DNA from: a virus
IMG/VR virus record: IMGVR_UViG_3300037089_000505
Location: 62,001-126,000 of that record
Direction: 5' to 3' (one strand)
Length of the DNA: 64,000 nt
Part shown: positions 54,552 through 61,090 of the stretch, piece by piece
Layout: the number at the start of each line of letters is the position of its first letter
Numbering within the stretch: the stretch's first letter is position 1
Translations under genes and position numbers: made by a program
Notes under the pieces: model-generated
Seen by the model: only the letters and a program-made list of their open reading frames with translations
The model's database searches: none
What the model was told of the DNA's origin: nothing

Positions 54552-54973
54552 TAGAATATAGACAAAAAGGTTTACCAACTTACAGATATTATTTTATCAA
54601 AGATGTTTTCGAAAAAGAAGAAGACATAGTTGAGCGCTGGGATAAAGATATAAAGCTTAAGCTTGATGGATATACAACTGAATGGATTTTGAAAATTAAT
54701 AGACACAAGACTAACTATTCTAAGTTGTCCATAACACTCGCTCGAACTTTCTACAACGAACATCAGATATATACTAATTTAGAAATAGGTCTTTACAGAG
54801 ATGGTTTTCATATAACACTTGTAGATCTTAACGATACAGAGTTACGAAAATACCTATTTGGAGATATAAACAGGTCTACTGCATGGACACAAGAAGTGGC
54901 TAAAGTTGCTCTGATAGCTAATGAAATAACAACTGAGATTAAGAAATTCATCGGCGAGAAAAATAAAGAATGA
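54548..54973 (+). CDS. Hypothetical protein in the paralogue cluster (TTG start)
   Basis: 141 residues from TTG at 54548 (TTGA). Strands around residues 40-95 (TEWILKINRHKTNYSKLSIT; IYTNLEIGLYRDGFHITLVD) and a C-terminal helix (ALIANEITTEIKKFIGEKNK). Unknown. Confidence 0.5.
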   Translation: MIEYRQKGLPTYRYYFIKDVFEKEEDIVERWDKDIKLKLDGYTTEWILKINRHKTNYSKLSITLARTFYNEHQIYTNLEIGLYRDGFHITLVDLNDTELRKYLFGDINRSTAWTQEVAKVALIANEITTEIKKFIGEKNKE

Positions 54974-55203
54974 AAATTCATGACAGCCGAGACAATAACG
55001 ATTACATAGTCAGTCTCGATTTTGTAGGCAATGCAGCCACTCTAAAATGGGATTCGTTTGCAGCCAAGGAGACTGCTCCTACAGATCAAAAGTTTTTCCT
55101 ACATGATCTATTCTCTGAACTAAGAGCAGGTGAGACTACCATAATTTCAATTAATATTTTTGAACGCAGATTTTTGATTAAGAAGATTTGGGAAATGGAA
55201 TGA
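54970..55203 (+). CDS. Small paralogue-family protein (IKxIF type)
   Basis: 77 residues. Strand pair IVSLDFVGNAATLKWDSFA, helix KFFLHDLFSELRAGETTIIS, then SINIFERRFLIKKIWEME. This strand-helix-strand-(F/L)IKKI(W/F) plan is the clearest member of the family. ATGA-coupled on both sides. Confidence 0.6.
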   Translation: MKIHDSRDNNDYIVSLDFVGNAATLKWDSFAAKETAPTDQKFFLHDLFSELRAGETTIISINIFERRFLIKKIWEME

Positions 55204-55592
55204 AGCTTAAAATTTGGCAATATCCAGACGACTTTGACCAAGAAAATTTACCTCGGAGCAAATGGAAGTATGATTACTTTATAACAGGCTTGGACAAAAT
55301 TATTTCCCGTAATGCCATGCCGCGTATGATGCCAGTACATCTTTGGTACAACTACCATGAAGAGAAATGGAATATTCAATTTTGTCAAAGAGCCTATAAA
55401 GTTGAACTAATAGTAAAACCAGAATTTAAATCAGAGATAAAACAATTGAAAGGTCTACCAGAAGAAGTTAGTTTCTTCTATAGGATTCTAATTTTGTTTG
55501 CTTTTGTCCATAACGATTATGAAGAAGTCCACAAAATTAGAGAGAAATACTTTGGCAACAATGATACTACACTTATGAAAAGCGACGAATGA
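55200..55592 (+). CDS. Hypothetical protein in the paralogue cluster
   Basis: 130 residues from the ATG at 55200 (ATGA). LKIWQYPDDFDQENLPRSKW start, HLWYNYHEEKWNIQFCQRAY strand pair, then helices (VSFFYRILILFAFVHNDYEE). Unknown. Confidence 0.5.
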   Translation: MKLKIWQYPDDFDQENLPRSKWKYDYFITGLDKIISRNAMPRMMPVHLWYNYHEEKWNIQFCQRAYKVELIVKPEFKSEIKQLKGLPEEVSFFYRILILFAFVHNDYEEVHKIREKYFGNNDTTLMKSDE

Positions 55593-55593
55593 T

Positions 55594-55827
55594 ATGTGGA
55601 TACAACGACGTGAGACTAATTATATCGCTGACGTCTATTTCAAACATTCTTGGAAAGACAAGGTTACAGTCATGTGGACCAGCACAGGAACTGATCCAAA
55701 AGAACATGTTTGGACAATGACGTTTGATGAATTTGTATTGAACTACTTAAAGCATGCTAAACTAATAACACACGACACTAGCGCTGAAGACTATTTTGTT
55801 ATAAAGAGCATCTTTCACAAAAGATAA
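55594..55827 (+). CDS. Small paralogue-family protein (IKxIF type)
   Basis: 77 residues: YIADVYFKHSWKDKVTVMWT, MTFDEFVLNYLKHAKLITHD, then AEDYFVIKSIFHKR. Same order of elements as 54970 and 56113. Its last codons form part of the class-2 element for the next gene. Confidence 0.6.
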   Translation: MWIQRRETNYIADVYFKHSWKDKVTVMWTSTGTDPKEHVWTMTFDEFVLNYLKHAKLITHDTSAEDYFVIKSIFHKR

Positions 55828-55831
55828 TCTA
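55821..55831 (+). promoter_or_regulatory. Class-2 element AAGATAA-N4-ATG
   Basis: AAAAGATAATCTA before the ATG at 55832; the TAA stop of the gene before is part of the element. Confidence 0.4.
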
Positions 55832-56116
55832 ATGGGGATGATCTGGTATAAAAGAGCTGTTAGTTATAATGTACAAGTAGGAACTGGCGGTGCGGCTGTT
55901 CACTATTTATTGTATAAGGAAACTCCTCCAACATTAAAAACTATCAGATTTGAATCTGGTGCAGAAGAACGTTATGCAGGCCAGAAAACTGGACTAACGA
56001 CTTGGAAGGTTACTCCCGTCCTAGCTGGTAAATTAACACTAGCTGACGATCCGCCAAAAATAGACGAAGAAGATTGCAGAAAATTTTTTCGTTGGATTTG
56101 GTGGGCTGACTTATGA
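55832..56116 (+). CDS. Paralogue-cluster protein
   Basis: 94 residues. Strand-rich (AVHYLLYKETPPTLKTIRFE; LTTWKVTPVLAGKLTLADDP), ending EEDCRKFFRWIWWADL, a divergent form of the C-terminal family helix. ATGA overlap downstream. Confidence 0.5.
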   Translation: MGMIWYKRAVSYNVQVGTGGAAVHYLLYKETPPTLKTIRFESGAEERYAGQKTGLTTWKVTPVLAGKLTLADDPPKIDEEDCRKFFRWIWWADL

Positions 56117-56325
56117 AGTTAAAACTATTAAAAGGAGCAACGGCCAAGTTTACTATAAACTTTAGTTCTGATGAAGTTGTTTTAAGGTGGTCAAGTGGCA
56201 GCGAGGGTTGGATTAACACTACGATAATGCTCAAACAGTACTTGACTCAAGATTTTAAAGTTTTAGAAGTAAGTGAAACAGAAGCTCGTTATTTAATTAA
56301 ATCAGCATTCTCGTTAATCAACTAA
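56113..56325 (+). CDS. Small paralogue-family protein (IKxIF type)
   Basis: 70 residues. AKFTINFSSDEVVLRWSSGS, TTIMLKQYLTQDFKVLEVSE, then EARYLIKSAFSLIN. Closely parallel to 54970. Followed by a class-1 promoter for the HNH gene. Confidence 0.6.
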   Translation: MKLKLLKGATAKFTINFSSDEVVLRWSSGSEGWINTTIMLKQYLTQDFKVLEVSETEARYLIKSAFSLIN

Positions 56326-56332
56326 AGATAAT

Positions 56333-56351
56333 TTCGACACACATATATACT
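56333..56351 (+). promoter_or_regulatory. Class-1 promoter element (TTCGA-N8-TATACT)
   Basis: TTTCGA, 8 bases, TATACT; the HNH gene (ATG 56374, GGTGG) lies about 20 bases downstream. Confidence 0.6.
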
Positions 56352-56373
56352 ATACACAAGGTGGTAACGTATC

Positions 56374-57000
56374 ATGGCTGACGTTTTAGCGCAGAGAGTC
56401 CTTGTGCTTAACAAGGGCTACAATCCAATCAGAATCATCAGCGTGCGCGAAGCGTTCATAAAACTCTACGCAGAAGTCGCTGAAGTAGTCACCGTCGAAG
56501 AAGGTAACTACTGCAACTATGATTTCAACTCTTGGGCAGAAGTCTCTGAGTTGAAAGAAAAGTTGGAAGATCTTGGAGAGCTCGATGATGTAGTCTACAC
56601 TGCTAGATTCATACTCATCGTGCCCAGGATCATCAGACTTCTGGCTTATGACAAGGTTCCAAAGAGGACGCTCAAGCTGACCCGAAAAAACATTTACGCA
56701 CGAGACTTGAGTACTTGTCAGTATTGCGGTAAGGAGTTACCAACTGAAGACTTGAATCTCGACCACGTCATGCCAAAGTCTCAAGGTGGTCAGGCGACTT
56801 GGACAAACCTTGTTTGTTCTTGTATCGTTTGTAACACTAAGAAAGCAGGCAGGAGTCCGAAGGAAGCTCACATGAAATTGATCAAGCTTCCGGTCGAGCC
56901 AAAGTATAATCCAATGCTCCAGGTCCACATCGAGAGCGAGAAGTATGGTGCCTGGAAGAGCTTCATCAGCGAAGCTTATTGGACCACTGAATTGCATTAG
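56374..57000 (+). CDS. HNH endonuclease
   Basis: 208 residues. An N-terminal domain of the type found in bacterial HNH family proteins (RVLVLNKGYNPIRIISVREA), then CQYCGKELPTEDLNLDHVMP followed by KSQGGQATWTNLVCSCIVCN TKKAG: two zinc CxxC pairs around the DH...N core. GC-richer than its neighbours and set into the paralogue cluster with its own promoter, so it may be a mobile insertion or a DNA-processing nuclease. Confidence 0.85.
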   Translation: MADVLAQRVLVLNKGYNPIRIISVREAFIKLYAEVAEVVTVEEGNYCNYDFNSWAEVSELKEKLEDLGELDDVVYTARFILIVPRIIRLLAYDKVPKRTLKLTRKNIYARDLSTCQYCGKELPTEDLNLDHVMPKSQGGQATWTNLVCSCIVCNTKKAGRSPKEAHMKLIKLPVEPKYNPMLQVHIESEKYGAWKSFISEAYWTTELH

Positions 57001-57007
57001 GGAAGAC

Positions 57008-57071
57008 AGCGGGAAGATAAAATCTCTTAAAGAGATAATGAAGCATCGGTTTGCTATTCAATCTTCCCGCT
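57008..57071 (+). other. 64-nt structured element between HNH gene and tRNA
   Basis: AGCGGGAAGAT (57008-57018) pairs perfectly with ATCTTCCCGCT (57061-57071). Inside, ATCTCTT/AAGAGAT (57022-57036) makes a second hairpin and GCA/TGC (57043-57054) a possible third. There is no T-run after it, so it is not a standard terminator; a structured RNA or processing site ahead of the tRNA is possible. Confidence 0.55.
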
Positions 57072-57085
57072 AATTCTCCATATAC

Positions 57086-57158
57086 GCCGGCTTAGCTTAT
57101 TTGGCAAAGCGCCTGATCCGTAATCAGGAGAGGCCCGGTTCGAGCCCGGGAGTCGGCT
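57086..57158 (+). tRNA. tRNA-Thr (anticodon CGT) with C33
   Basis: Acceptor GCCGGCT/AGTCGGC, D stem GCTT/AAGC, anticodon stem CCTGA/TCAGG, T arm CCCGG-TTCGAGC-CCGGG, discriminator T; CCA not encoded. The 7-base anticodon loop TCCGTAA gives CGT at 34-36 and C instead of U at 33. An off-register reading would give CCG (Arg), but stem geometry favours CGT. Confidence 0.8.
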
Positions 57159-57166
57159 TTCTACAC

Positions 57167-57177
57167 AAGATAATTAA
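57167..57177 (+). promoter_or_regulatory. Class-2 element AAGATAA-N4-ATG
   Basis: ACACAAGATAATTAA between the tRNA and the ATG at 57178; no SD. Confidence 0.5.
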
Positions 57178-57447
57178 ATGATCTACTATTACAATAGGGG
57201 CGCATCGCACGGCACTGGCGTCGATAAAGGCAAACACTGGATAGAGTTTTTAGTGACGTTCGACGGGGGCATGGGTGGTACTGAACTTACTCAGCAAGAA
57301 TTAATCAAAGAAGTATTTAGTTACGCTCAGCGCGGATATATAATAGAACTAAACATATCAAAAAGTTTTTTGATACAACAGCAAGCTAAAAGTCAAGGCC
57401 TTAAGTATGTAGATCTTAAATTGGAAAAAATGTGTGACTTACTATAG
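57178..57447 (+). CDS. Small paralogue-family protein
   Basis: 89 residues. HWIEFLVTFDGGMGG, then LTQQELIKEVFSYAQRGYII and ELNISKSFLIQQQAK. The LTQQELIKEVFSYAQRGYII block aligns with LSEQKFIRRIFKYAADGMIL of the next protein. Confidence 0.6.
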   Translation: MIYYYNRGASHGTGVDKGKHWIEFLVTFDGGMGGTELTQQELIKEVFSYAQRGYIIELNISKSFLIQQQAKSQGLKYVDLKLEKMCDLL

Positions 57448-57616
57448 AGAATTTTGGACAGAAGGCAATAAACATATAGCTGATTTTTATGCTACCTATG
57501 GAGAGGCGCCAAATATTTTTGCAGCTTTAAGCGAACAGAAATTCATACGGAGAATATTTAAATACGCTGCTGATGGTATGATCCTTCGACTTCATATTGA
57601 TGACAGGCTAAAATGA
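57434..57616 (+). CDS. Small paralogue-family protein (GTG start)
   Basis: 60 residues from GTG at 57434, overlapping the gene before by 14 bases. YREFWTEGNKHIADFYATYG, then LSEQKFIRRIFKYAADGMIL and RLHIDDRLK. ATGA coupling downstream. Confidence 0.5.
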   Translation: MTYYREFWTEGNKHIADFYATYGEAPNIFAALSEQKFIRRIFKYAADGMILRLHIDDRLK

Positions 57617-57927
57617 AAATGGTTAAATCATTTACTTGGTTCGGTAATAAACTTTTCAGGGTCTTTCTCTATAAACGCATATCTGCTACTACAAAAGCAA
57701 AAGCTATTTGGGCAGAAAGGAATTTTTTGGGTTGGGAAAAGGGTGAATTACTTCACACAAAGTATGGTTGGAGTTTAGAGTATCATTCTACGGGACAAGG
57801 ACCGGGCTCTATACATAAACATATTTCCTTAAACTCAGTAGAGCTACCAACAGAGACGCTTCCGAAGCTAAAAGAAATTTCTTGTCAAAACTTAATGAAG
57901 CAAATTTTTGAATGGGAGTGGCAATGA
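57613..57927 (+). CDS. Small paralogue-family protein (longer)
   Basis: 104 residues. Strands (TWFGNKLFRVFLYKRISATT; YGWSLEYHSTGQGPGSIHKH), then LPTETLPKLKEISCQNLMKQ and IFEWEWQ, the family C-terminal helix. ATGA coupling. Confidence 0.55.
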   Translation: MKMVKSFTWFGNKLFRVFLYKRISATTKAKAIWAERNFLGWEKGELLHTKYGWSLEYHSTGQGPGSIHKHISLNSVELPTETLPKLKEISCQNLMKQIFEWEWQ

Positions 57928-58232
57928 AATTCACAAGAATGGACCCACAATATTATAGTAAAAATATTTTTGCTTTTAACTATGGGGAGTATAAGACTGG
58001 ACAGGGCTTGGCCGCCTATTATGACTATGATCTTCCGAGCCGCAATAAATGGTCTTGGGGTATAATGATGTCCCATAATGAGTTAACTAAAAATAATTTA
58101 TTGCCGCCAATTAAATATGATGAAATACCCAGTCAAGCCCTTCATAGTTTGATAGTAGACTTATTTACTTTACCAAAAATAAAATTTAATCCGGCTCAAG
58201 ATCCTGTCCATAGTAAATTTGAATGGTCTTAG
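57924..58232 (+). CDS. Small paralogue-family protein (longer)
   Basis: 102 residues from the ATG at 57924. NIFAFNYGEYKTGQGLAAYY, NKWSWGIMMSHNELTKNNLL, then IPSQALHSLIVDLFTLPKIK. This follows the order of its neighbour at 57613. Confidence 0.55.
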   Translation: MKFTRMDPQYYSKNIFAFNYGEYKTGQGLAAYYDYDLPSRNKWSWGIMMSHNELTKNNLLPPIKYDEIPSQALHSLIVDLFTLPKIKFNPAQDPVHSKFEWS

Positions 58233-58239
58233 CGAAATT

Positions 58240-58437
58240 ATGAAAGTGGCCTACGGAAAATATAGCAAATGGTATAAGCCCAGCGACCACATGGTTATTG
58301 GTTGCTCAACAAAAGAAAAGTCCATATTGATTCTTCCGAGTCTTTTAGATATAACTTGGTATATAGCTAGTATAAAAGAATATCAGATGTTAATAAAAAA
58401 TATATTTGAGGCCATAAAAATAGAGAACAAAACTTAG
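58240..58437 (+). CDS. Small paralogue-family protein
   Basis: 65 residues from the ATG at 58240 (a TTG at 58219 is the alternative). YKPSDHMVIGCSTKEKSILI, then IKEYQMLIKNIFEAIKIENK with the family LIKNIF helix. Confidence 0.5.
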   Translation: MKVAYGKYSKWYKPSDHMVIGCSTKEKSILILPSLLDITWYIASIKEYQMLIKNIFEAIKIENKT

Positions 58438-58438
58438 T

Positions 58439-58457
58439 TTCGATCACAAGATAAATT
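58439..58457 (+). promoter_or_regulatory. Class-1 promoter element (TTCGA-N8-TAAATT)
   Basis: GTTTCGA, 8 bases, TAAATT, starting the short unit that ends at the terminator 58561-58587. An AAGATAA overlaps it. Confidence 0.5.
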
Positions 58458-58587
58458 ACCAATGAAAGGCATAGATATGTATATGAATCAGTCGCTCGCA
58501 ACATTCCAACAGACCCAAACTACAGATACTGTTTGAACTTTTGCGGGGAGTGCGTAATACAGACTTCCCAAAGTGGAAGTCTTTTTT
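58458..58587 (+). ncRNA. Short orphan transcription unit (possible small RNA)
   Basis: Between the class-1 promoter (58439) and a strong terminator lie about 125 bases holding only a 24-codon frame from ATG 58462 to TGA 58536 (MKGIDMYMNQSLATFQQTQT start). The peptide has no SD. A small RNA, or a peptide-coding leaderless mRNA, is possible. Confidence 0.4.
58561..58587 (+). terminator. Rho-independent terminator
   Basis: AGACTTCC-CAAAGT-GGAAGTCT, 8-bp perfect stem followed by TTTTTG. Confidence 0.85.
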
Positions 58588-58601
58588 GTTGAAGGTGGCA
58601 T

Positions 58602-58805
58602 ATGAGGAGGAAAAAGAAAAGGATTCAGCGTTGGAGACAGAATTCTTGCGAAGGCAAGGTTGACTTCAAATCTATCGAGACGGCGGAGAAAGCAGCAGCC
58701 AGGTTGAATGAAAAGAAGAACAGACCTGGATATCATGAATTAGAAGCTTACCAATGTTCCTTCTGTAAAGGATGGCATATTGGTAAAAAGTATACGCCGG
58801 CGTAG
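58602..58805 (+). CDS. Small basic Cys protein, overlaps a tRNA
   Basis: 67 residues, basic N-terminus (MRRKKKRIQRWRQNSCEGKV), a helix (IETAEKAAARLNEKKN) and YQCSFCKGWHIGKK, the layout of small phage zinc-knuckle proteins. SD GAAGGTGG. Its last four codons (YTPA and stop) lie inside the tRNA-Thr gene. Confidence 0.65.
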   Translation: MRRKKKRIQRWRQNSCEGKVDFKSIETAEKAAARLNEKKNRPGYHELEAYQCSFCKGWHIGKKYTPA

Positions 58806-58867
58806 CTCAATGGCAGAGCGGTACCTTTGTAAGGTAAGGGTTGGGGGTTCAAGTCCCTCCGTCGGCT
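58796..58867 (+). tRNA. tRNA-Thr (anticodon TGT)
   Basis: Acceptor GCCGGCG/CGTCGGC, D arm GCTC/GAGC, anticodon arm TACC-TTTGTAA-GGTA, T arm GGGGG-TTCAAGT-CCCTC, discriminator T; CCA not encoded. Reads ACA and by wobble other ACN codons. Confidence 0.88.
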
Positions 58868-58874
58868 TAAACAT

Positions 58875-58947
58875 AGAGCCGTAGTGTATCGGTTTAGCAC
58901 GCGAGACCGTCAATCTCGAAGGGCGGGTTCAACTCCCGTCGGTTCTG
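58875..58947 (+). tRNA. tRNA-Asp (anticodon GTC) with C33
   Basis: Acceptor AGAGCCG/CGGTTCT, D stem GTGT/GCAC, anticodon stem CGAGA/TCTCG, loop CCGTCAA, T arm GCGGG-TTCAACT-CCCGT, discriminator G as expected for Asp. Position 33 is C rather than the near-universal U. Confidence 0.85.
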
Positions 58948-58948
58948 T

Positions 58949-59557
58949 ATGAGAAAATTATTTCTTGTTTTGTTTTTATTCGTAGCTGCTCTTTCATTTG
59001 CTAATAAGAGCTGGTATGTAGATCAGAATGGAACTGGCATAGGAAACTGTGGACCGGCAACGGTAGCTATGATGATTTCTTATACAGAACACGTTCGCAT
59101 TCCAGTACAAGTAATTCGGGAAGAGATAGGATATACAAGAGATGATGGCAGTACAGATCTTGAAGAGTTATCAGGTGTTCTTGAGCGTCATAAAATTCGT
59201 TATTCTAAAACAGAAATAAAGACGAAGGTTGATTTGGATGAGCTTTTGGAAACTCATCACATAGTTTTAGTTGACGTAGATATGAGCTATATCCCTAATA
59301 AGAGCAACTATGATAAAGGTCACTACTTGATTCTGTCTAGCTATAGTGAAGGGACTTATGAGGCTCAAGATCCTCTTAATGGATCTGATGTTCATTACAA
59401 CGCTGATGCAATATGGTCAGCTATGAAAACGAGAGAAGTACTTGTAACTGGTAATGGAAGACTGCCACTAGTAGGTTTTGGATTTATTACCCAAATACTA
59501 TTAGTCATCGACATTAGTGCTATCGTAGTTCCGAAGAAAATTATTTTGCCGTGTTAG
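58949..59557 (+). CDS. Secreted C39-like cysteine peptidase
   Basis: 202 residues. A signal peptide (MRKLFLVLFLFVAALSFA), then NGTGIGNCGPATVAMMISY with the CGPA active-site Cys, and KGHYLILSSYSEGTYEAQDP with the His and Asp of the C39/papain-like triad. The C-terminal hydrophobic stretch (FGFITQILLVIDISAIVV) may be a membrane anchor. It starts 1 base after the tRNA 3' end without an SD, and its end runs 10 bases into the next tRNA gene. It probably cleaves or binds envelope peptides; substrate unknown. Confidence 0.7.
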   Translation: MRKLFLVLFLFVAALSFANKSWYVDQNGTGIGNCGPATVAMMISYTEHVRIPVQVIREEIGYTRDDGSTDLEELSGVLERHKIRYSKTEIKTKVDLDELLETHHIVLVDVDMSYIPNKSNYDKGHYLILSSYSEGTYEAQDPLNGSDVHYNADAIWSAMKTREVLVTGNGRLPLVGFGFITQILLVIDISAIVVPKKIILPC

Positions 59558-59649
59558 CTCAGTTGGTAGCAGCGTTTCCTTGGAGAATGCTTTTTTAAGA
59601 GAGCACTGTCCTAAGGAAAAGGTCCCCAGTTCAATTCTGGGACACGGCT
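59548..59649 (+). tRNA. Interrupted tRNA (Arg-CCT if a 28-nt insert is removed)
   Basis: Acceptor GCCGTGT/ACACGGC and T arm CCCAG-TTCAATT-CTGGG are perfect. Between D arm and T arm are 33 extra bases. TTTCC (59575-59579) pairs with GGAAA (59615-59619) as an anticodon stem; removing 59582-59609 leaves loop TTCCTAA, which is tRNA-Arg(CCT). The insert folds into its own hairpin (TGCTTTTT/AGAGAGCA). Keeping GGA instead would give Ser. Either a mini-intron, an odd class II tRNA or a decayed gene. Confidence 0.55.
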
Positions 59650-59822
59650 CTCGTCTCGACACATAGACGCATGGGTAAAACTCGAGTCAAGACCCAAGTA
59701 TTCTAAAGTCTAATAGAGCAGCTTTCTAGAAAGCTATCGAGTACTTAATTAGACATTAGCTGAACGATATCGCATTGCGATAGTAGGCGAAGTATTCAAT
59801 GGCAAAGCGGTAAAGGTGCGAC
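59650..59822 (+). other. Structured non-coding region, possible pseudoknot RNA
   Basis: No gene. AAGTA (59696-59700) pairs TACTT (59742-59746) and GTCTAAT (59708-59714) pairs ATTAGAC (59748-59754), interleaved as in a pseudoknot, with hairpin AGCTTTC/GAAAGCT between them. A TATCGCA/TGCGATA hairpin follows at 59768-59782. It ends at the terminator at 59823. Likely an uncharacterised RNA. Confidence 0.45.
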
Positions 59823-59846
59823 AGCCGGGAGAGACCGGCTTTATTT
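59823..59846 (+). terminator. Terminator-like hairpin
   Basis: AGCCGG-GAGAGA-CCGGCT followed by TTATTT; separates the tRNA/structured region from the Bmp gene. Confidence 0.6.
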
Positions 59847-59893
59847 GGAATCATTGCTCGTTGAGCAAAAGTAATATTTATAGAGGAGTTAAA

Positions 59894-61090
59894 ATGAAAA
59901 GATTCAAGAATCTGTTCTTGTTTTTGGCTGTTCTTGTATTAGCGTCAGCTAGTGCTTGGGCGATGCCAGCGGCAGGTAAGACTCTTACCATCGGATTGGT
60001 ACTGGTCGGACCTTACAATGATCTAGGATGGAGTCAGGCAAATTATGATGGCGTTCAATACGTCGTCAAGAATGTTCCTGGAGTTCAGTTCATTTATATT
60101 GACAAGGCTAATCCAGCAGACAGGCCGGGAACGACAGTGTCTCAACTAGCTGAAAGTTTGGTTGCAAAGGGCGCGAAGCTAATTATCTTCAGCTCAGATG
60201 ATATGGGTGATGAGGCAGTTAAGTTTGCTACAGCGCATCCTGATATTTTCGTTGTTATGACTTCTGGTAGCCAGGTATGGAATGCTGGAAAAACCTATCA
60301 GAACCTACCGAACATGATTAACATCATGGGTCGTATGGAATTTGGCAAGATGATCGCAGGAGTTGCCGCCGCCATGACGACAAAGACTGGTAAAATTGGT
60401 TACCTCGGACCACTTATCAATGATGAAACGAGGCGATTGTGTTCTTCAGTATATCTTGGAGCCAAGTACGCTTGGACAAATTACTTGAAGAAAGATGCTG
60501 CTAAGCTTCAATTCAAGGTAACTTGGATTGGATTCTGGTTTAACATTCCGGGTATCACTTCAGATCCCTCACAAGTGGCCGATGCATTTTTCAATGATGG
60601 TTACGACGTGGTAGTTTCTGGTATTGATACTAGCGAAGTTGTTACAGAGGCAGCAAAGTTTACGGCTCAAGGCAAGAAAGTTTTCGCAATTCCTTACGAT
60701 TACTCAAGCGCCTTCGCCGCTTCACCTGAGGTTAATTTGGGCGTTCCTTATTTTAATTGGGGTCCTGCTTATGTAGTAGCTGCAAAAGCTGCAATGGGTG
60801 GTTCTTGGGTTTCCCACTTTGAGTGGAACTCCCCCGACTGGAAGAATGTTAACAACCCTGATACATCAGCGGTTGGTTTCAACAAGGGCAAGGCACTTTC
60901 ACCTAAGGCTTCGGCTGCAGTTGATAAGTTTCTTTCCGAACTTGCATCAGGACTTAACCTATGGAAAGGTCCTATGAAGCTTCAAGATGGTAAGACCTAC
61001 TTGGTCGATGACCAGAAGGCAACAGATCAGCAGATCTGGTATTTGCCTCAACTCTTGGAAAATATGCAAGGACAGAGCGTTTCGAAGTAG
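59894..61090 (+). CDS. Bmp/PnrA-family substrate-binding protein
   Basis: 398 residues from the ATG at 59894 (AGAGGAG). A signal peptide (SASAWA) is followed by the Bmp-family fold: TIGLVLVGPYNDLGWSQANY start, IIFSSDDMGDEAVKFATAHP, GRMEFGKMIAGVAAAM, YDVVVSGIDTSEVVTEAAKF and a C-terminal lobe. Family members (TmpC, PnrA, BmpA) are periplasmic receptors for nucleosides or related ligands feeding an ABC transporter. No lipobox and no permease genes are seen. Perhaps it supplies purines to an infected cell or alters host surface. Codon use is that of the local genes. Confidence 0.85.
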   Translation: MKRFKNLFLFLAVLVLASASAWAMPAAGKTLTIGLVLVGPYNDLGWSQANYDGVQYVVKNVPGVQFIYIDKANPADRPGTTVSQLAESLVAKGAKLIIFSSDDMGDEAVKFATAHPDIFVVMTSGSQVWNAGKTYQNLPNMINIMGRMEFGKMIAGVAAAMTTKTGKIGYLGPLINDETRRLCSSVYLGAKYAWTNYLKKDAAKLQFKVTWIGFWFNIPGITSDPSQVADAFFNDGYDVVVSGIDTSEVVTEAAKFTAQGKKVFAIPYDYSSAFAASPEVNLGVPYFNWGPAYVVAAKAAMGGSWVSHFEWNSPDWKNVNNPDTSAVGFNKGKALSPKASAAVDKFLSELASGLNLWKGPMKLQDGKTYLVDDQKATDQQIWYLPQLLENMQGQSVSK

